A stretch of DNA of 64,000 nt from Pseudomonas entomophila (GCF_013523165.1 NZ_JAAMQI010000011.1:1-64000), one strand, 5' to 3'. Shown: positions 1-9,065, counted from the first letter of the stretch. The notes: generated by a model not told the origin, from the sequence alone. Translations and numbers: made by a program.

Positions 1-94
1 TCTACAATGCGGGCTCGATGCCCTAGGAGCGGCTCTGCTTCATGGCCTTCCCTCGATGATCAGTCGAGAACTTTGGCCTGCAAGGAGGCAAAAG

Positions 95-146
95 TCGAGA
101 TACAAGGAGCGGCCCCTGTGCCGCGATGGGCCGCAAAGCGGCCCCA
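95..146. repeat. REP-like palindromic element
   Basis: This intergenic stretch contains GGAGCGGCCCCTGTGCCGCG followed by a perfect small palindrome (GGGCCGC-AAA-GCGGCCC, about 128-144). The same motif set recurs near 58.0 kb, so this is one of the REP family repeats of the genome. It lies downstream of the minus-strand gene ending at 236. The first 90 bases of the window show no gene that I can support. Confidence 0.6.
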
Positions 147-235
147 GCAATCGATCCGCGAAACAGCCTCCAAGTCCTGTCAACTCAGAAGCAGTACTAC
201 GGGCAGCACACCCGGCCTCTGGACTGCGCCTGCGA

Positions 236-730
236 TCAGCGAGCGGCCTGACCACCACTCAGGCCGGCGAGGGCCTGGCGCAGTCCGACCAGGTTCGTGA
301 AGCGCTGCTCGCGCACGACCTGGCCATTCTTGAGCTCCAGCCACTGCACGCTGTCGCGATCACCGGCGTAGCGCTCGGCCACCTGGCCATCGCGGTCCAG
401 CAAAATCCGGTAGCGCGCCGAGCGCATGGTCGGCACCAGGACCGCCTGGGCGACCCGGGGCAGCTTCTCGATGTCGGCGACATAGGCCACGCCGCGTTCG
501 CTCAGGTAGCCGTCAGGCGTGTGCTCGACAGCGTTGTTGACCAGTCGCGCGCTGGACAGGCTGCGGGCGATCATCAGGACACGGGTGCCTTCATCCAGGG
601 TGAAACCCTTGTCGAACTGGTCGTTCAATGTCCAGCCCTGGGTGCGCACCTGGGCCGTGGCCGGCAGGGCGTCTTGAGCGAGCAGGTGGGTACACGACAA
701 ACCGAGGATCATGAAAAGGCAGGCGCGCAT
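236..730 (-). CDS. exported protein of unknown function
   Basis: A 164-residue protein. I chose the ATG at 730 because it begins a clear signal peptide (MRACLFMILGLSCTHLLAQ, likely cut after about residue 19); the longer reading frame adds a proline-rich stretch with no signal. The mature part is soluble, with alternating short strands and no Cys, and no catalytic motif that I recognise. Homologues in pseudomonads are often labelled 'FAD/FMN-containing dehydrogenase', but no nucleotide-binding motif is visible here, so I would not use that name. It is probably periplasmic. It is transcribed alone, with a REP element downstream. Confidence 0.7.
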   Translation of the reverse strand: MRACLFMILGLSCTHLLAQDALPATAQVRTQGWTLNDQFDKGFTLDEGTRVLMIARSLSSARLVNNAVEHTPDGYLSERGVAYVADIEKLPRVAQAVLVPTMRSARYRILLDRDGQVAERYAGDRDSVQWLELKNGQVVREQRFTNLVGLRQALAGLSGGQAAR

Positions 731-894
731 GGCGGCAGGCTCTGGTGGGGGGAGGTGGTGCACACCCTAAAGGGGTCAGGGGCAAGCTGCAAGGGGCGGC
801 TCGGCGGGTGTCCGGAAGGGGCATTTGGCCAGAGGGTATGGTGGATCGGTTTCATGGGCTGCAGAACCCATGAAACCTGTTCGATGGCGCCTGG

Positions 895-1266
895 CTACTG
901 CTTCAATGCCACCACAAGCTCCGCCTTGCGCATGCTCGAGCGCCCTGCGATTTGCCTGGCACGTGCACGGTCGAGCAGCTCGGCCTTGGTCAGGTCCTCC
1001 AGATGCTCATCGGCGCGAGGCTCGCCCTTGCGGGTGGCCGCCGCGCGCTTGGCGGAGTCGTGCTTGGCCTTGTCCTTGGCCTGTTGGGAGGTCTTCTGCC
1101 CGGAGCCGCCGCTGCGCTCACCGCCGCCCGACTGCTTGTTGACCGTGGCCCAGGCACGCTTCTCGGCTTCGGCCTTGGACAAGCCCTTGTCCTCGTAACC
1201 TTCCTCGATGTGCTCGGCCTTGCGCTTCTGCTTGTCGGTGTACTTGGCTTTGCTGCCTTGTGCCAT
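895..1266 (-). CDS. small basic Rho-N-like (plasmid-stabilisation-type) protein
   Basis: A 123-residue, highly charged protein starting MAQGSKAKYTDKQKRKAEHI. The first half is Lys/Glu/Ala-rich with a helix-forming 'EGYEDKGLSKAEAEKRAWATVNK' type pattern known from bacterial proteins loosely called plasmid stabilisation proteins. The middle is a low-complexity Gly/Ser/Lys linker (about residues 48-85). The C-terminal 35 residues (LTKAELLDRARARQIAGRSS...) resemble the Rho termination factor N-terminal SAP-like helical domain, which binds nucleic acid. The ATG at 1266 is preferred over an in-frame ATG three codons upstream. I infer nucleic-acid binding, perhaps in stress; a role in plasmid stability is not supported. 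Confidence 0.7.
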   Translation of the reverse strand: MAQGSKAKYTDKQKRKAEHIEEGYEDKGLSKAEAEKRAWATVNKQSGGGERSGGSGQKTSQQAKDKAKHDSAKRAAATRKGEPRADEHLEDLTKAELLDRARARQIAGRSSMRKAELVVALKQ

Positions 1267-1299
1267 GGGACGCACTCCTGTGGGTGGGGTCGAAGGGGT

Positions 1300-2259
1300 T
1301 CAGGGCTTGCTGACGGCCTGGGGCGCCTGCTGACGCATGTGCTTGGCGCGCTTTTCGAGCACCAGGTAGGTGATCACGGCCACGATCAGCGGGATCAGGT
1401 AATACAGGGTGCGGTACGCCAGCAACGCAGCCACCAGGGTGCCTTGCCCGAGCTGACCGGCCAGCAGGGCCAGGAACACGGTCTCCAGCACGCCCAGGCC
1501 TGCCGGGATGTGCGCGACCACCCCGGCGATGCAACTGATCAGGAAGATGCCCAGGATCGAGGGGTAGAACAGATGATCCGGCAGCAACCAGTAGATCAGC
1601 AGGGCCATCAGCGCCCAGTTGGTCGCGCCCAGGGCGATCTGGCAGGCGGCGAAGCGCAGTGAGGGCAGGGTGATCTCGTGTTCGCGAATGTGCCAGGTAC
1701 GGCGCGTGGCATAGCCACAGGCCAGCAGGTAGGCCGCAACGACGGTCAGCAACGCGAACCCGATGATCTGCAAGCCTGTCACGCCCACTGCCCAGGTGTC
1801 CGGCAACGTCACCAGGCGCAGCGCGAACACGCTGCCGGCCAGGAGCATGTAGCCCGTCCAGTTGGTCAGCAGGCTCAAGGTCAGGATCCGCGTGATGGTG
1901 GCGGTGTCCAGGCCCAGGCGGCCATACAACCGGTAGCGCAGCGCGACGCCGCCGACCCAGGTGGTGAAGTTGAGGTTGAAGGCATAGCACACGAAGGCTA
2001 CGGGCAACACCTGGCGCACCGGCAGCGTATGCCCGGTGTAGGCACGGCCGAGCAGGTCGTAACTGGCGAACACCAGGTAGCTGCACAGGGCGATCACCAG
2101 GCCGATCGCCAGGGTGCTCGGCTCGTAGGCCAGAAGCGATTGCTTGACCTCGTTCCAGTCCAGGTTGCGTGCCAGGGAGAACAGCAGGGCGGGGATCAGG
2201 ATCAGCAGGAGCACGGTGAACAACCGTTTGCCCCACGTCAGCCAGGATTTGGAAGCCAT
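1300..2259 (-). CDS. YbhN/UPF0104-type integral membrane protein (LPG synthase TM-like)
   Basis: A 319-residue polytopic membrane protein with about eight hydrophobic helices, starting MASKSWLTWGKRLFTVLLL. It belongs to the UPF0104/YbhN family, related to the flippase half of lysylphosphatidylglycerol synthase, but lacks the aminoacyl-transferase domain. The ATG at 2259 shares one base with the clsB stop (TGATG), so translation is likely coupled. It is the last gene of a three-gene operon with the same order as Escherichia coli ybhP-clsB-ybhN. A role in moving or using phospholipid headgroups is an inference from that context. The upstream extension of this frame lies inside clsB and is not used. 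Confidence 0.85.
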   Translation of the reverse strand: MASKSWLTWGKRLFTVLLLILIPALLFSLARNLDWNEVKQSLLAYEPSTLAIGLVIALCSYLVFASYDLLGRAYTGHTLPVRQVLPVAFVCYAFNLNFTTWVGGVALRYRLYGRLGLDTATITRILTLSLLTNWTGYMLLAGSVFALRLVTLPDTWAVGVTGLQIIGFALLTVVAAYLLACGYATRRTWHIREHEITLPSLRFAACQIALGATNWALMALLIYWLLPDHLFYPSILGIFLISCIAGVVAHIPAGLGVLETVFLALLAGQLGQGTLVAALLAYRTLYYLIPLIVAVITYLVLEKRAKHMRQQAPQAVSKP

Positions 2260-3461
2260 CAGACGTTGCCCTCCGTACCGGTGAGGTGGGGCTCGGCATT
2301 CGGCGCGAGGGATTTGATTTTCTGCCGGTGTGCCGGCAACCACCCTGCGATGCGCGGGAAGTAGCGGGTGGCGTGGAAGCAGGCGAAGATCAACGGTGCC
2401 CGCCACCAGTAGCCCCGGATCATGCGCTCGAGGGTGATGGCCTTGCACTGCTTGCCGGCCAGTGCGGTGAGGTGCTCGTGCAACTGGGCGTTGAACGCGC
2501 GATCGCGCAGGATCAGGTTGGCCTCCAGGTTCATCGACAGGCTGAGCGGGTCGAGGTTGCTGGAGCCCACCGTCGACCAGTCGTCATCGACCAGCGCGAC
2601 CTTGCCATGCAGCGGCCGCTCGCAGTACTCGTGGATGCGCACGCCTTCCTGCAACAGGTAGTTGTACAGCAGCCGCGACAGGGCGCGTACCCAGCGCATG
2701 TCGGGTTGGCCCTGCAGGATCAGCGTGACCTCGACACCGCGTCGCGACGCATTGCGCAGCTCGCGCAGCAGGCGATACCCCGGGAAGAAGTAGGCGTTGG
2801 CGATCACGATGCGCTGACGGGCCGTACGGATCACCTCCAGGTACTCGCGCTCGATGTCGGTGGTGTGGCGTTGATTGTCGCGTTCCACCAGGAAGGCGCG
2901 CACCGATCCGGTCGGCGTGGTCACGGGCGTGACCTGGCTCTTGGGCGTGAGCACAGGGGCCATCATGCGCTGGCTGCTGGCATGCACCTGCGCCACGACC
3001 GGGCCGGTGACTTCCACCGCGTAGTCCTGCTTGGCCATGGGGCCGAAGTCGCCCAGGTGGTCGGCGCTGAAGTTGATCCCCCCAACGAACGCCCGCTCGC
3101 CATCGACCACCACGATCTTGCGGTGCAGGCGCCGGAACAGGTTGGTGCGCATGCCGGCGACCCTCGGTTGAGGGTCGAACACGTGAAAGTGCACGCCAGC
3201 GGCGGTCATGCCGGCGATGAAGCCATCGGGCAGCTCGGCCGTGCCATAGCCATCGACCACCACCTCCACGCGGACCCCGCGCTGGGCAGCGGCGATCAGC
3301 ACGGCGCGCAGTTCCTTGCCGACCTTGTCGTCGTAGATGATGAAGGTCTCGAAGAGGATCTCTTCACGTGCCGCTGCCATGACCTCGAACACGCGAGGGT
3401 AGAACGCCTCGCCATTGATCAGCAGGTCGACATGATTGCCATCGGTCCAGGGTCGACTCAC
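2259..3461 (-). CDS. clsB: cardiolipin synthase B
   Basis: A 400-residue phospholipase-D superfamily protein with two HKD motifs: H113-x-K115-x4-D120 (HRKIVVVDGERAFVGG) and H285-x-K287-x4-D292 (HGKVALVDDDWSTVGS). ClsB-type enzymes make cardiolipin from phosphatidylglycerol and a second phospholipid. There is no N-terminal membrane-helix pair as in ClsA, and the length fits ClsB. The start is a GTG at 3461, overlapping the TGA of the upstream gene (GTGA), which supports translational coupling. It lies between an EEP-family nuclease gene and ybhN, the arrangement found in enterobacteria. Confidence 0.93.
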   Translation of the reverse strand: MSRPWTDGNHVDLLINGEAFYPRVFEVMAAAREEILFETFIIYDDKVGKELRAVLIAAAQRGVRVEVVVDGYGTAELPDGFIAGMTAAGVHFHVFDPQPRVAGMRTNLFRRLHRKIVVVDGERAFVGGINFSADHLGDFGPMAKQDYAVEVTGPVVAQVHASSQRMMAPVLTPKSQVTPVTTPTGSVRAFLVERDNQRHTTDIEREYLEVIRTARQRIVIANAYFFPGYRLLRELRNASRRGVEVTLILQGQPDMRWVRALSRLLYNYLLQEGVRIHEYCERPLHGKVALVDDDWSTVGSSNLDPLSLSMNLEANLILRDRAFNAQLHEHLTALAGKQCKAITLERMIRGYWWRAPLIFACFHATRYFPRIAGWLPAHRQKIKSLAPNAEPHLTGTEGNV

Positions 3462-4243
3462 AGGTTGATCTCCGCAGCGAGAGGGGCATGGTCCGAGAGG
3501 TGGGACCAGGGGTATTTGGACAGCACCTGCGCGCCATGGGGCATGGCGTTGCGCAGGTAGATGCGATCGAGCCGCAGAAACGGCAGCCGGGCTGGAAAGC
3601 TGCGGGCGGGCGCGCCGAACTTCTCGCCAAACGCCTCCACCAGCCGCTGCGACAAGACATCGTCGGCCTTCAATCGCCAGTCGTTGAAGTCACCCGCGAT
3701 GATGACCGGCGCCGTCGGTGGCAACCGGTCGAGCAGTTCCAGCAGCAGCTGCACTTGCCGCTGTCGATGCGCTTCGCGCAAGCCCAGGTGCACGCAGATG
3801 GCATGGACCTGGTCATGGCCTGGCACGTCGAGCCGGCAGTGCAGCAGGCCGCGCTGCTCGTTGCCCTTGATGGACACGTCGAGGTTCTCGTGCGCGGCGA
3901 TGGGAAACTTCGACAGCAGGGCATTGCCGTGGTCCCCGTGGGGGTAGACCGCATTGCGCCCATAGGCGAATTGCGGCCACATGCTGTCGGCCATGAACTC
4001 GTATTGCGGGCTCTCGGGCCAGGCGGCGTGCGCCAGGGCATGCTGGCTGTGACTGCCATGCACCTCCTGAAGGAACACCAGGTCGGCACCCGTGGCGCGC
4101 ACGGCTTCGCGCAGTTCCGGCAGGATGAAACGGCGGTTGAAGGCGGTGAAGCCCTTGTGCACGTTGATCGTCAGCACCGTCAGTCGATGCACTGCGGTGA
4201 CACGGTCGACCTCAGGGTTCAGGGTCGGCTGGGTCTTGATCAC
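3458..4243 (-). CDS. endonuclease/exonuclease/phosphatase family protein (YbhP-like)
   Basis: A 261-residue protein of the EEP fold. Visible family motifs are the N-terminal 'TINVHKG' strand, the metal-binding Glu in 'FLQEVHG' (E60), 'GDFNDW' for the catalytic Asp/Asn pair, and 'SDHAPL' near the C terminus with the catalytic His. The substrate could be nucleic acid or a phospholipid headgroup phosphodiester; the operon with clsB favours a lipid-related role. The start is GTG at 4243, with GGAG seven bases upstream. It is the first gene of the EEP-clsB-ybhN operon. Confidence 0.88.
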   Translation of the reverse strand: MIKTQPTLNPEVDRVTAVHRLTVLTINVHKGFTAFNRRFILPELREAVRATGADLVFLQEVHGSHSQHALAHAAWPESPQYEFMADSMWPQFAYGRNAVYPHGDHGNALLSKFPIAAHENLDVSIKGNEQRGLLHCRLDVPGHDQVHAICVHLGLREAHRQRQVQLLLELLDRLPPTAPVIIAGDFNDWRLKADDVLSQRLVEAFGEKFGAPARSFPARLPFLRLDRIYLRNAMPHGAQVLSKYPWSHLSDHAPLAAEINL

Positions 4244-4523
4244 AGGCTCACTCCAGGCAGATCGAACAAGCGGCGCCTGAGCGCGGTTCAGCGCAGTGCC
4301 GTATCAGCGGATGGGTCATGTCGGCCTCCCTCGATTCGTTCGCAACCCGGTGCCCGCGAGATGCAGGCATTCACTGCTAACGACCTGTTTTGCAGGAAGC
4401 TGGTTCCTTTCAGCCCTGCACGTCCAGTGGCCTGGCGTTTTGGTTGAACTTTGTCCCTGGCGGCGATTCCACCAAGGAGGCACGTGCCGTCCGGGCAGGT
4501 GCATGACCCTCAGGAGCATGGCC

Positions 4524-4670
4524 ATGGCTGATCGACCGATGATCGTCGATGAACACGAACTGGATGACCCCGAGCAGGCGCTGGGGCTGGATGCAGAAGA
4601 AGAGCCGGAAGTGCTGCCGGATGACCCGGACATCGAGGGCGCGACCGAAGATCAAGGCATGCCTCAGTGA
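4524..4670 (+). CDS. small acidic protein, unknown function
   Basis: A 48-residue protein beginning MADRPMIVDEHELDDPEQAL; almost 40% of residues are Asp or Glu, and it ends in GMPQ. The ATG at 4524 is preferred because AGGAG (4512-4516) lies seven bases upstream; the in-frame ATG at 4518 is too close to it. No signal peptide or membrane segment is present. I do not recognise the family beyond its resemblance to short acidic stress-type proteins in pseudomonads. It lies alone between the clsB operon and the ClpP-like gene. Confidence 0.6.
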   Translation: MADRPMIVDEHELDDPEQALGLDAEEEPEVLPDDPDIEGATEDQGMPQ

Positions 4671-4811
4671 CACCACGGCTCATGGGCTGAACACCGGGGG
4701 CGGTTACCGCGCCGCCGGCTCGATACGCGTTTTCAAACCGTGGCCCGACTTGGCGCCTTGGGGGTTAGTACCACCAGGACGTCGGCCCGGCGCCACTGTG
4801 TGGAGGACTTC

Positions 4812-5363
4812 ATGGCACGTCACGTCATCCATTACACCGGCCCGATCAATTCGTCGACCTGCGGCAACCTGATCAACACCTGTTCGCGGGCGATCGACAA
4901 GGGGGCCGACCTTCTGCAGCTCAACATCGCGACCATGGGCGGGGAGTGCAGCTACGGCTTCACGTTGTACAACTACCTGAGGGCGCTGCCGATCACCGTG
5001 CATACCCATAACCTGGGCACGGTCGAGTCGATGGGCAACATTCTGTTTCTCGCTGGCGAGCACCGCACCGCGTGTCGCTACAGCAAGTTCCTGTTCCATC
5101 CGTTCCACTGGACCTTGCACGGCTCGGTCGATCATTCCCGCATGGCCGAATACGCGATGAGCCTGGATTACGACTTGCGCCTCTACGCCGAGATCGTGGC
5201 CGAGCGGACCGAGGGTGCCCACGAGCGATTGGACGTCGCGCGTTACCTGATGGCCAGCCCGCGCATTCTGGGGCCTGAGGAAGCAGTGGGCAGCGGCATG
5301 ATCCATGCGGTCGATGAGCTGCCCCTGGAGAAGGACACCTGTCAGTGGAGCGTGCATGCGTGA
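4812..5363 (+). CDS. ClpP-like serine protease homologue
   Basis: A 183-residue ClpP/crotonase-fold protein. The serine motif is T70-V-E-S73-M-G-N, matching the ClpP 'xxASMG' nucleophile elbow, and the histidine is in 'FLFHPFH' (H96), matching 'IMIHQP'. An N-terminal strand 'IHYTGPINSSTCGNLI' matches the ClpP oligomer strand. Distinct from housekeeping ClpP, there is no propeptide, and there is no adjacent clpX. It could be a protease working with a Clp ATPase, or a stand-alone ClpP-like hydrolase. The start at 4812 follows GGAGG (4802-4806). Confidence 0.8.
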   Translation: MARHVIHYTGPINSSTCGNLINTCSRAIDKGADLLQLNIATMGGECSYGFTLYNYLRALPITVHTHNLGTVESMGNILFLAGEHRTACRYSKFLFHPFHWTLHGSVDHSRMAEYAMSLDYDLRLYAEIVAERTEGAHERLDVARYLMASPRILGPEEAVGSGMIHAVDELPLEKDTCQWSVHA

Positions 5364-5382
5364 CGGTGACCCGGCGACTGAT

Positions 5383-5781
5383 CTAGCGAACGGAGGCGGC
5401 CATGTCCCGGTCGCAGGCCAGCAGCGAGCGGATCACGGCCTTGATTTCATCCTTCACTTCAGGGCCCCGGTCGAAGCGCTCGAATCGACAGTCGGCGATC
5501 TCGTTGCGGGCGGTCGGGCAGGGCGCATCGGCAAACGCCGCCTCGAACACGTAATGCACCCGCTCGGGCGCCTCGTAGCGCATCAGAAAGCGCAAGTCCT
5601 CGGCCAGCAGGCCGGTTTCTTCCAGCAGCTCGCGCAGGGCGGCTTCCCGCGGCGTCTCGCCTGGTTCGATCTTGCCGCCAGGCAGGGTCCAGTCGGCTTT
5701 GGCTTTACGTACCCACAGCCACTTGCTGCCATGCTTGGCATGGCGACAGATGACAGTGGCACGTGGCTTGATAGGCTTCAT
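5383..5781 (-). CDS. NUDIX hydrolase
   Basis: A 132-residue protein with a complete Nudix box starting at G37: G-x5-E-x7-R-E-L-x-E-E-x-G (GKIEPGE...RELLEETGL), which binds the metal and pyrophosphate of nucleoside diphosphate-X substrates. The N terminus (MKPIKPRATVICRH) is the usual first strand. The start at 5781 is chosen because the upstream extension (to 5835) has no Nudix-fold content. The substrate cannot be read from sequence. It converges on the ClpP-like gene, with only 19 bases between the two stops. Confidence 0.88.
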   Translation of the reverse strand: MKPIKPRATVICRHAKHGSKWLWVRKAKADWTLPGGKIEPGETPREAALRELLEETGLLAEDLRFLMRYEAPERVHYVFEAAFADAPCPTARNEIADCRFERFDRGPEVKDEIKAVIRSLLACDRDMAASVR

Positions 5782-6093
5782 GCAAGCTCCAGTGCTTGAA
5801 CGGGCGGGGAATGAGGTTTGGAACAGAGTTCCCATAAGAATGTTCCATCGTTTTGCAGCGTCAGAGAGGGATGGGGGACGTACTCAGCTTGCAGGGCAAG
5901 CCAACCCCTCATGCTGATGGTACCAGTACCCTGACCGATCAATACCGTCTGTCGGGTCGCGCACGAACGATGGAGCTTTGGCACGCTCTTGGGGTTCCCA
6001 ACTAGGCACGGTCCTTGGCCGTGTCGACCTCTTGCCGTGTCGGATTCGCTATCAGGAGAGAGCGTCGTCAACGATACCGACGGAGATAACCGC

Positions 6094-7299
6094 ATGCGCG
6101 CATTGACCTACCATGGGGCCAACGACGTTCGAGTCGACAACGTGCCAGACCCTACCATCCAGCAAGACGACGACATCGTCCTCAAGGTGACTGCCACCGC
6201 GATCTGCGGCTCGGACCTGCACCTTTACCACGGCAAGATTCCACAGACCGAGAGCGGCGATATCCTGGGCCATGAGTTCATGGGCATCGTCGAAGACGTC
6301 GGCAGTGGGGTGACCACCGTTCAGAAAGGCGATCGCGTGGTCATCCCGTTCGTGATCGCCTGCGGCAGCTGCTTTTTCTGCAACCATGACCTGTTCGCTG
6401 CCTGCGAGACCACCAACACCGGCCGCGGCGCGATCCTGAACAAGAAGGCCATACCGCCTGGGGCCGCCTTGTTCGGGTACAGCCACCTGTATGGCGGGAT
6501 TCCAGGCGGGCAGGCCGAGTACGTCAGGGTGCCCAAGGCCAATACCGGGGCCTTCAAGGTCCCAGGCACCCTGGCTGACGAGAAAGTCCTGTTCCTGTCG
6601 GACATCCTGCCGACCGCCTGGCAGGCCGTCGTCAATGCCGACATCGGCAAGGGATCGTCCGTGGCGATCTTCGGTGCCGGCCCGGTCGGCCTCCTGGCTG
6701 CCGAGTGCGCACGCATGCTGGGGGCCGAGCAGGTCTTCATGGTCGATGAAGTCGGGTACCGGTTGCGCTATGCGCAGGAGCAATATGGCGTCATCCCGGT
6801 CAACTTCCATGACATCGACGACCCTGCCGAATACATCATCGAGCACACCGCTGGACACCGTGGCGTGGACGCCGTCATCGACGCCGTCGGCTTCGAGGCC
6901 AAGGGCAGCACCACTGAGACCGTCCTGGCCACGATGAAGCTGCAAGGCAGCAGCGGCAAAGCCTTGCGCCAGTGCATGGCCGCCGTACGCCGTGGCGGTG
7001 TCGTCAGCGTGCCGGGAGTCTATGCCGGGTTCATCCATGGCTTCCTGTTCGGCGACGCCTTCGACAAGGGCCTGACGTTCAAGATGGGCCAGACCCACGT
7101 ACAGCGTTACCTGCCCGAGCTGCTCGATCACATCGAGGCCGGTCGACTGAACCCCGAAGCGATCATCACCCATACCGCTGCGTTGGAAGATGCCGCTCGC
7201 TGCTACGAGATCTTCGACGAGAAGCAAGAGTCCTGTCGCAAGGTGGTCCTCAAGCCTGGCATGGCCAGCGGCACTGGGTTCGTCGGGGAGCACAAGTGA
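6094..7299 (+). CDS. zinc-dependent alcohol/formaldehyde dehydrogenase
   Basis: A 401-residue medium-chain dehydrogenase. Catalytic zinc residues are C38 (AICGSDLH) with H60-E61 (GHEFMG). The structural zinc lobe has four Cys (C90, C93, C96, C104). The NAD(P) Rossmann motif is '[11 protein letters not shown]'. The long insert after the structural zinc lobe ([11 protein letters not shown]...GYSHLYGG) and overall length resemble glutathione-independent formaldehyde dehydrogenase-like enzymes. The start at 6094 follows GGAG (6082-6085); the longer frame to 5989 has no family sequence. The next gene begins 10 bases after its stop and is likely co-transcribed. Confidence 0.9.
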   Translation: MRALTYHGANDVRVDNVPDPTIQQDDDIVLKVTATAICGSDLHLYHGKIPQTESGDILGHEFMGIVEDVGSGVTTVQKGDRVVIPFVIACGSCFFCNHDLFAACETTNTGRGAILNKKAIPPGAALFGYSHLYGGIPGGQAEYVRVPKANTGAFKVPGTLADEKVLFLSDILPTAWQAVVNADIGKGSSVAIFGAGPVGLLAAECARMLGAEQVFMVDEVGYRLRYAQEQYGVIPVNFHDIDDPAEYIIEHTAGHRGVDAVIDAVGFEAKGSTTETVLATMKLQGSSGKALRQCMAAVRRGGVVSVPGVYAGFIHGFLFGDAFDKGLTFKMGQTHVQRYLPELLDHIEAGRLNPEAIITHTAALEDAARCYEIFDEKQESCRKVVLKPGMASGTGFVGEHK

Positions 7300-7308
7300 G
7301 TACCGATC

Positions 7309-7848
7309 ATGCCTAGCCGTATCATCACGTCGGTCAACAGCGACGACCTGAGCGCCGCGGAAGGAGGGCTGGTCTTCAGCTCTCCACGCGAGCGTCTGGA
7401 TTTCTACCGCCGCGAAATCCAGTACGAGACGACCATGCTGGCCAACCGCACCGACGGTTACCTGGCCGCGCAGTCGTTCCTGGTGATCGCTTTCGCTTCT
7501 TCCATGGCCAACGCCAACCCGTCCTGGGGCAACCTGTTCACCCTGTTCGTCCCCCCGTTCCTGTCACTGCTGGGCATCCTGAGCACGCTCAATGCGCTGC
7601 CGGGCTTGAAAGCTGGCTACGGCATCATCGATCACTGGCATTTCAAGCAAAGCCAATTGCTGAGGAACGAACCCACCGTGGGGATGCCCTATGACGACTG
7701 GCCGCTGTTCAACGAGGCGGAATCGAGCCACCGCGGCTATCGAAAGTCGTTGCTGTTCTCCATGCGCACGCCCTGGATCTTCCTGGTGTTCTGGATCTTG
7801 CTGGGGGTCTTCTGCCTGACCATCCAACTGGTCCCGGCCGGTGAATGA
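7309..7848 (+). CDS. membrane protein of unknown function
   Basis: A 179-residue protein with a soluble N-terminal region of about 60 residues, hydrophobic segments around 62-75 and 80-100 (FVPPFLSLLGILSTL), a loop of about 50 residues, and a C-terminal transmembrane helix (TPWIFLVFWILLGVFCLTI). I do not recognise the family. It starts 10 bases after the dehydrogenase stop, so the two genes probably share a transcript, but nothing else links their functions. Confidence 0.65.
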   Translation: MPSRIITSVNSDDLSAAEGGLVFSSPRERLDFYRREIQYETTMLANRTDGYLAAQSFLVIAFASSMANANPSWGNLFTLFVPPFLSLLGILSTLNALPGLKAGYGIIDHWHFKQSQLLRNEPTVGMPYDDWPLFNEAESSHRGYRKSLLFSMRTPWIFLVFWILLGVFCLTIQLVPAGE

Positions 7849-7962
7849 GCCCCTTCGCAGGGCGCAGGGCCGCTTGATCATTTTGTCTGTTAATCTTTTG
7901 AATCTTCTCGGAAAACCCCGATCAATGACGGTGTCATCCATGGAGAAGAGGAGGGCCCAACG

Positions 7963-8292
7963 ATGCCAACCCCACAGCTGTACATCATCGAATATCGCCT
8001 GCATGGGCACTCTCGCAACTTCATCATCCGGTTGGACCGGATGGACAATGCCGAAGCCTGGCATTGGGCAAGCTGCGATGCCGGCGTCGGCATCATCCCT
8101 AAGTTCGGTCGCGAAAAGATTCGCAAGGTCAGCCGACCCATGGCCGAGCGTTACGGGATCACCGACGTGCAATGGCGTGTCTCGGGGGGCGGCGCGCCTG
8201 TGGTGACCTCCACCGTTCCGGCACCGACCCAGGTGGCCGGGCCGAACACGGGGGAGTTGCCCTCGGGCTCCGAAAAGGCCGCTACGGTCTAA
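7963..8292 (+). CDS. conserved small protein of unknown function
   Basis: A 109-residue protein starting MPTPQLYIIEYRLHGHSRNF. The first 75 residues look like a compact alpha/beta domain (YIIEYRLHG...FIIRLDRMDNAEAWHWASCDAGVG) of a type common in Pseudomonas, probably the family DUF6555. The last 30 residues are Pro/Ala/Thr-rich and likely disordered. No catalytic motif, signal peptide or membrane segment is visible. It is followed 13 bases later by a strong intrinsic terminator. Confidence 0.7.
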   Translation: MPTPQLYIIEYRLHGHSRNFIIRLDRMDNAEAWHWASCDAGVGIIPKFGREKIRKVSRPMAERYGITDVQWRVSGGGAPVVTSTVPAPTQVAGPNTGELPSGSEKAATV

Positions 8293-8304
8293 TCGGCGAA
8301 CATG

Positions 8305-8334
8305 AAAACAGCCCGCTTCGGCGGGCTGTTTTTT
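8305..8334. terminator. bidirectional intrinsic terminator
   Basis: A perfect 12-bp stem (left arm AAAACAGCCCGC, 8305-8316; right arm 8321-8332) closed by a TTCG tetraloop and followed by six T on the plus strand. It ends the transcript of the gene at 7963-8292. The A-run on its left side gives a shorter T-tract for the minus-strand gene ending at 8374, so it may serve both directions. Confidence 0.93.
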
Positions 8335-8373
8335 GTCTGGCGTTTGGTGAGCGCCGCGTGGACGGGCAGGGTC

Positions 8374-8544
8374 TCAGGCACCCGATTCCGGGTCGCTGGC
8401 CGGTACGCCACGGGGCTCGTCGTCGGTCAGGTTGGGGTCGGCGTCCGGGTCGGCCGCCTGGCCGTCGTTGTCATCGATCTCGCGTTCCAGTTCCGGCCAG
8501 TCATCCTGGACGTTACCGCCACCCATGTTCAGTGTGAGGGACAT
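8374..8544 (-). CDS. small acidic protein, unknown function
   Basis: A 56-residue reading frame starting MSLTLNMGGGNVQDDWPELE and continuing with a strongly acidic, Asp/Pro-rich tail that ends DPESGA. An ideal ribosome-binding site (AAGGAG, complement of 8551-8556) sits six bases upstream of the ATG, and a terminator hairpin lies 40 bases past the stop. The codon choice is GC-rich in third positions, as in the neighbours. No family is recognised; the N-terminal Gly cluster followed by an acidic disordered tail suggests a small binding or stress protein. Confidence 0.65.
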   Translation of the reverse strand: MSLTLNMGGGNVQDDWPELEREIDDNDGQAADPDADPNLTDDEPRGVPASDPESGA

Positions 8545-9065
8545 TGTGGACTCCTTGGGTCGAGCGTGGGGAATAGGGGCTCAGGGGCCCTTGAAGCATT
8601 GGAGGGAGATTGGGAGGAAGGGGTCGATTTGTCGAGCCGGGGGCTGACGGGCGGTGGGTTGTCGCGGTGGCCTAAGTGAAGTGTCTGAGTAACGGGGCTT
8701 GGCGCTGAAGGGCACTGGAGAAGTCACGAAGGACGCAGGGGTCGATTGACCCGTGGATATGATAGACAGTTAACTACACTAAATAACCATTTCGTTGAGT
8801 TAAACGAAAAATTGCCGAAAATAGCCGAAATTACTGCCCTGAAGGGTAGTTCACAGAGCAGTATCAAAGCTAGTGAATGGTCAAATGGGCAGGTCGACCA
8901 ATGCCTGTAGAGACCCGGTCATTTTCCGATGGGAACATCAGCATGGCCCCGGGTTTTCGTTTTCCTAGCACGACACGGTAAGGTCAGGCCAGATCCCTTG
9001 AGATAGGGTCACTGGTGCATCCATAGGTTCACCGGCCTGATACAGGCAAGTGCAGTCCATCCTGT

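Noticed and set aside
1118..2299. Long minus-strand frame of 393 codons over the YbhN-like gene
   Set aside because: It is a shadow in another frame; the YbhN frame has clear membrane helices and operon coupling.
5978..5994. Possible sigma-54 promoter (TTGGCAC...TTGG) upstream of the zinc dehydrogenase
   Set aside because: The -12 element has GG in place of GC at the fixed spacing, so the match is too weak.
8790..8809. Hairpin TTTCGTT/AACGAAA as a terminator
   Set aside because: AT-rich, only seven pairs, no gene ends beside it; likely chance in AT-rich DNA.
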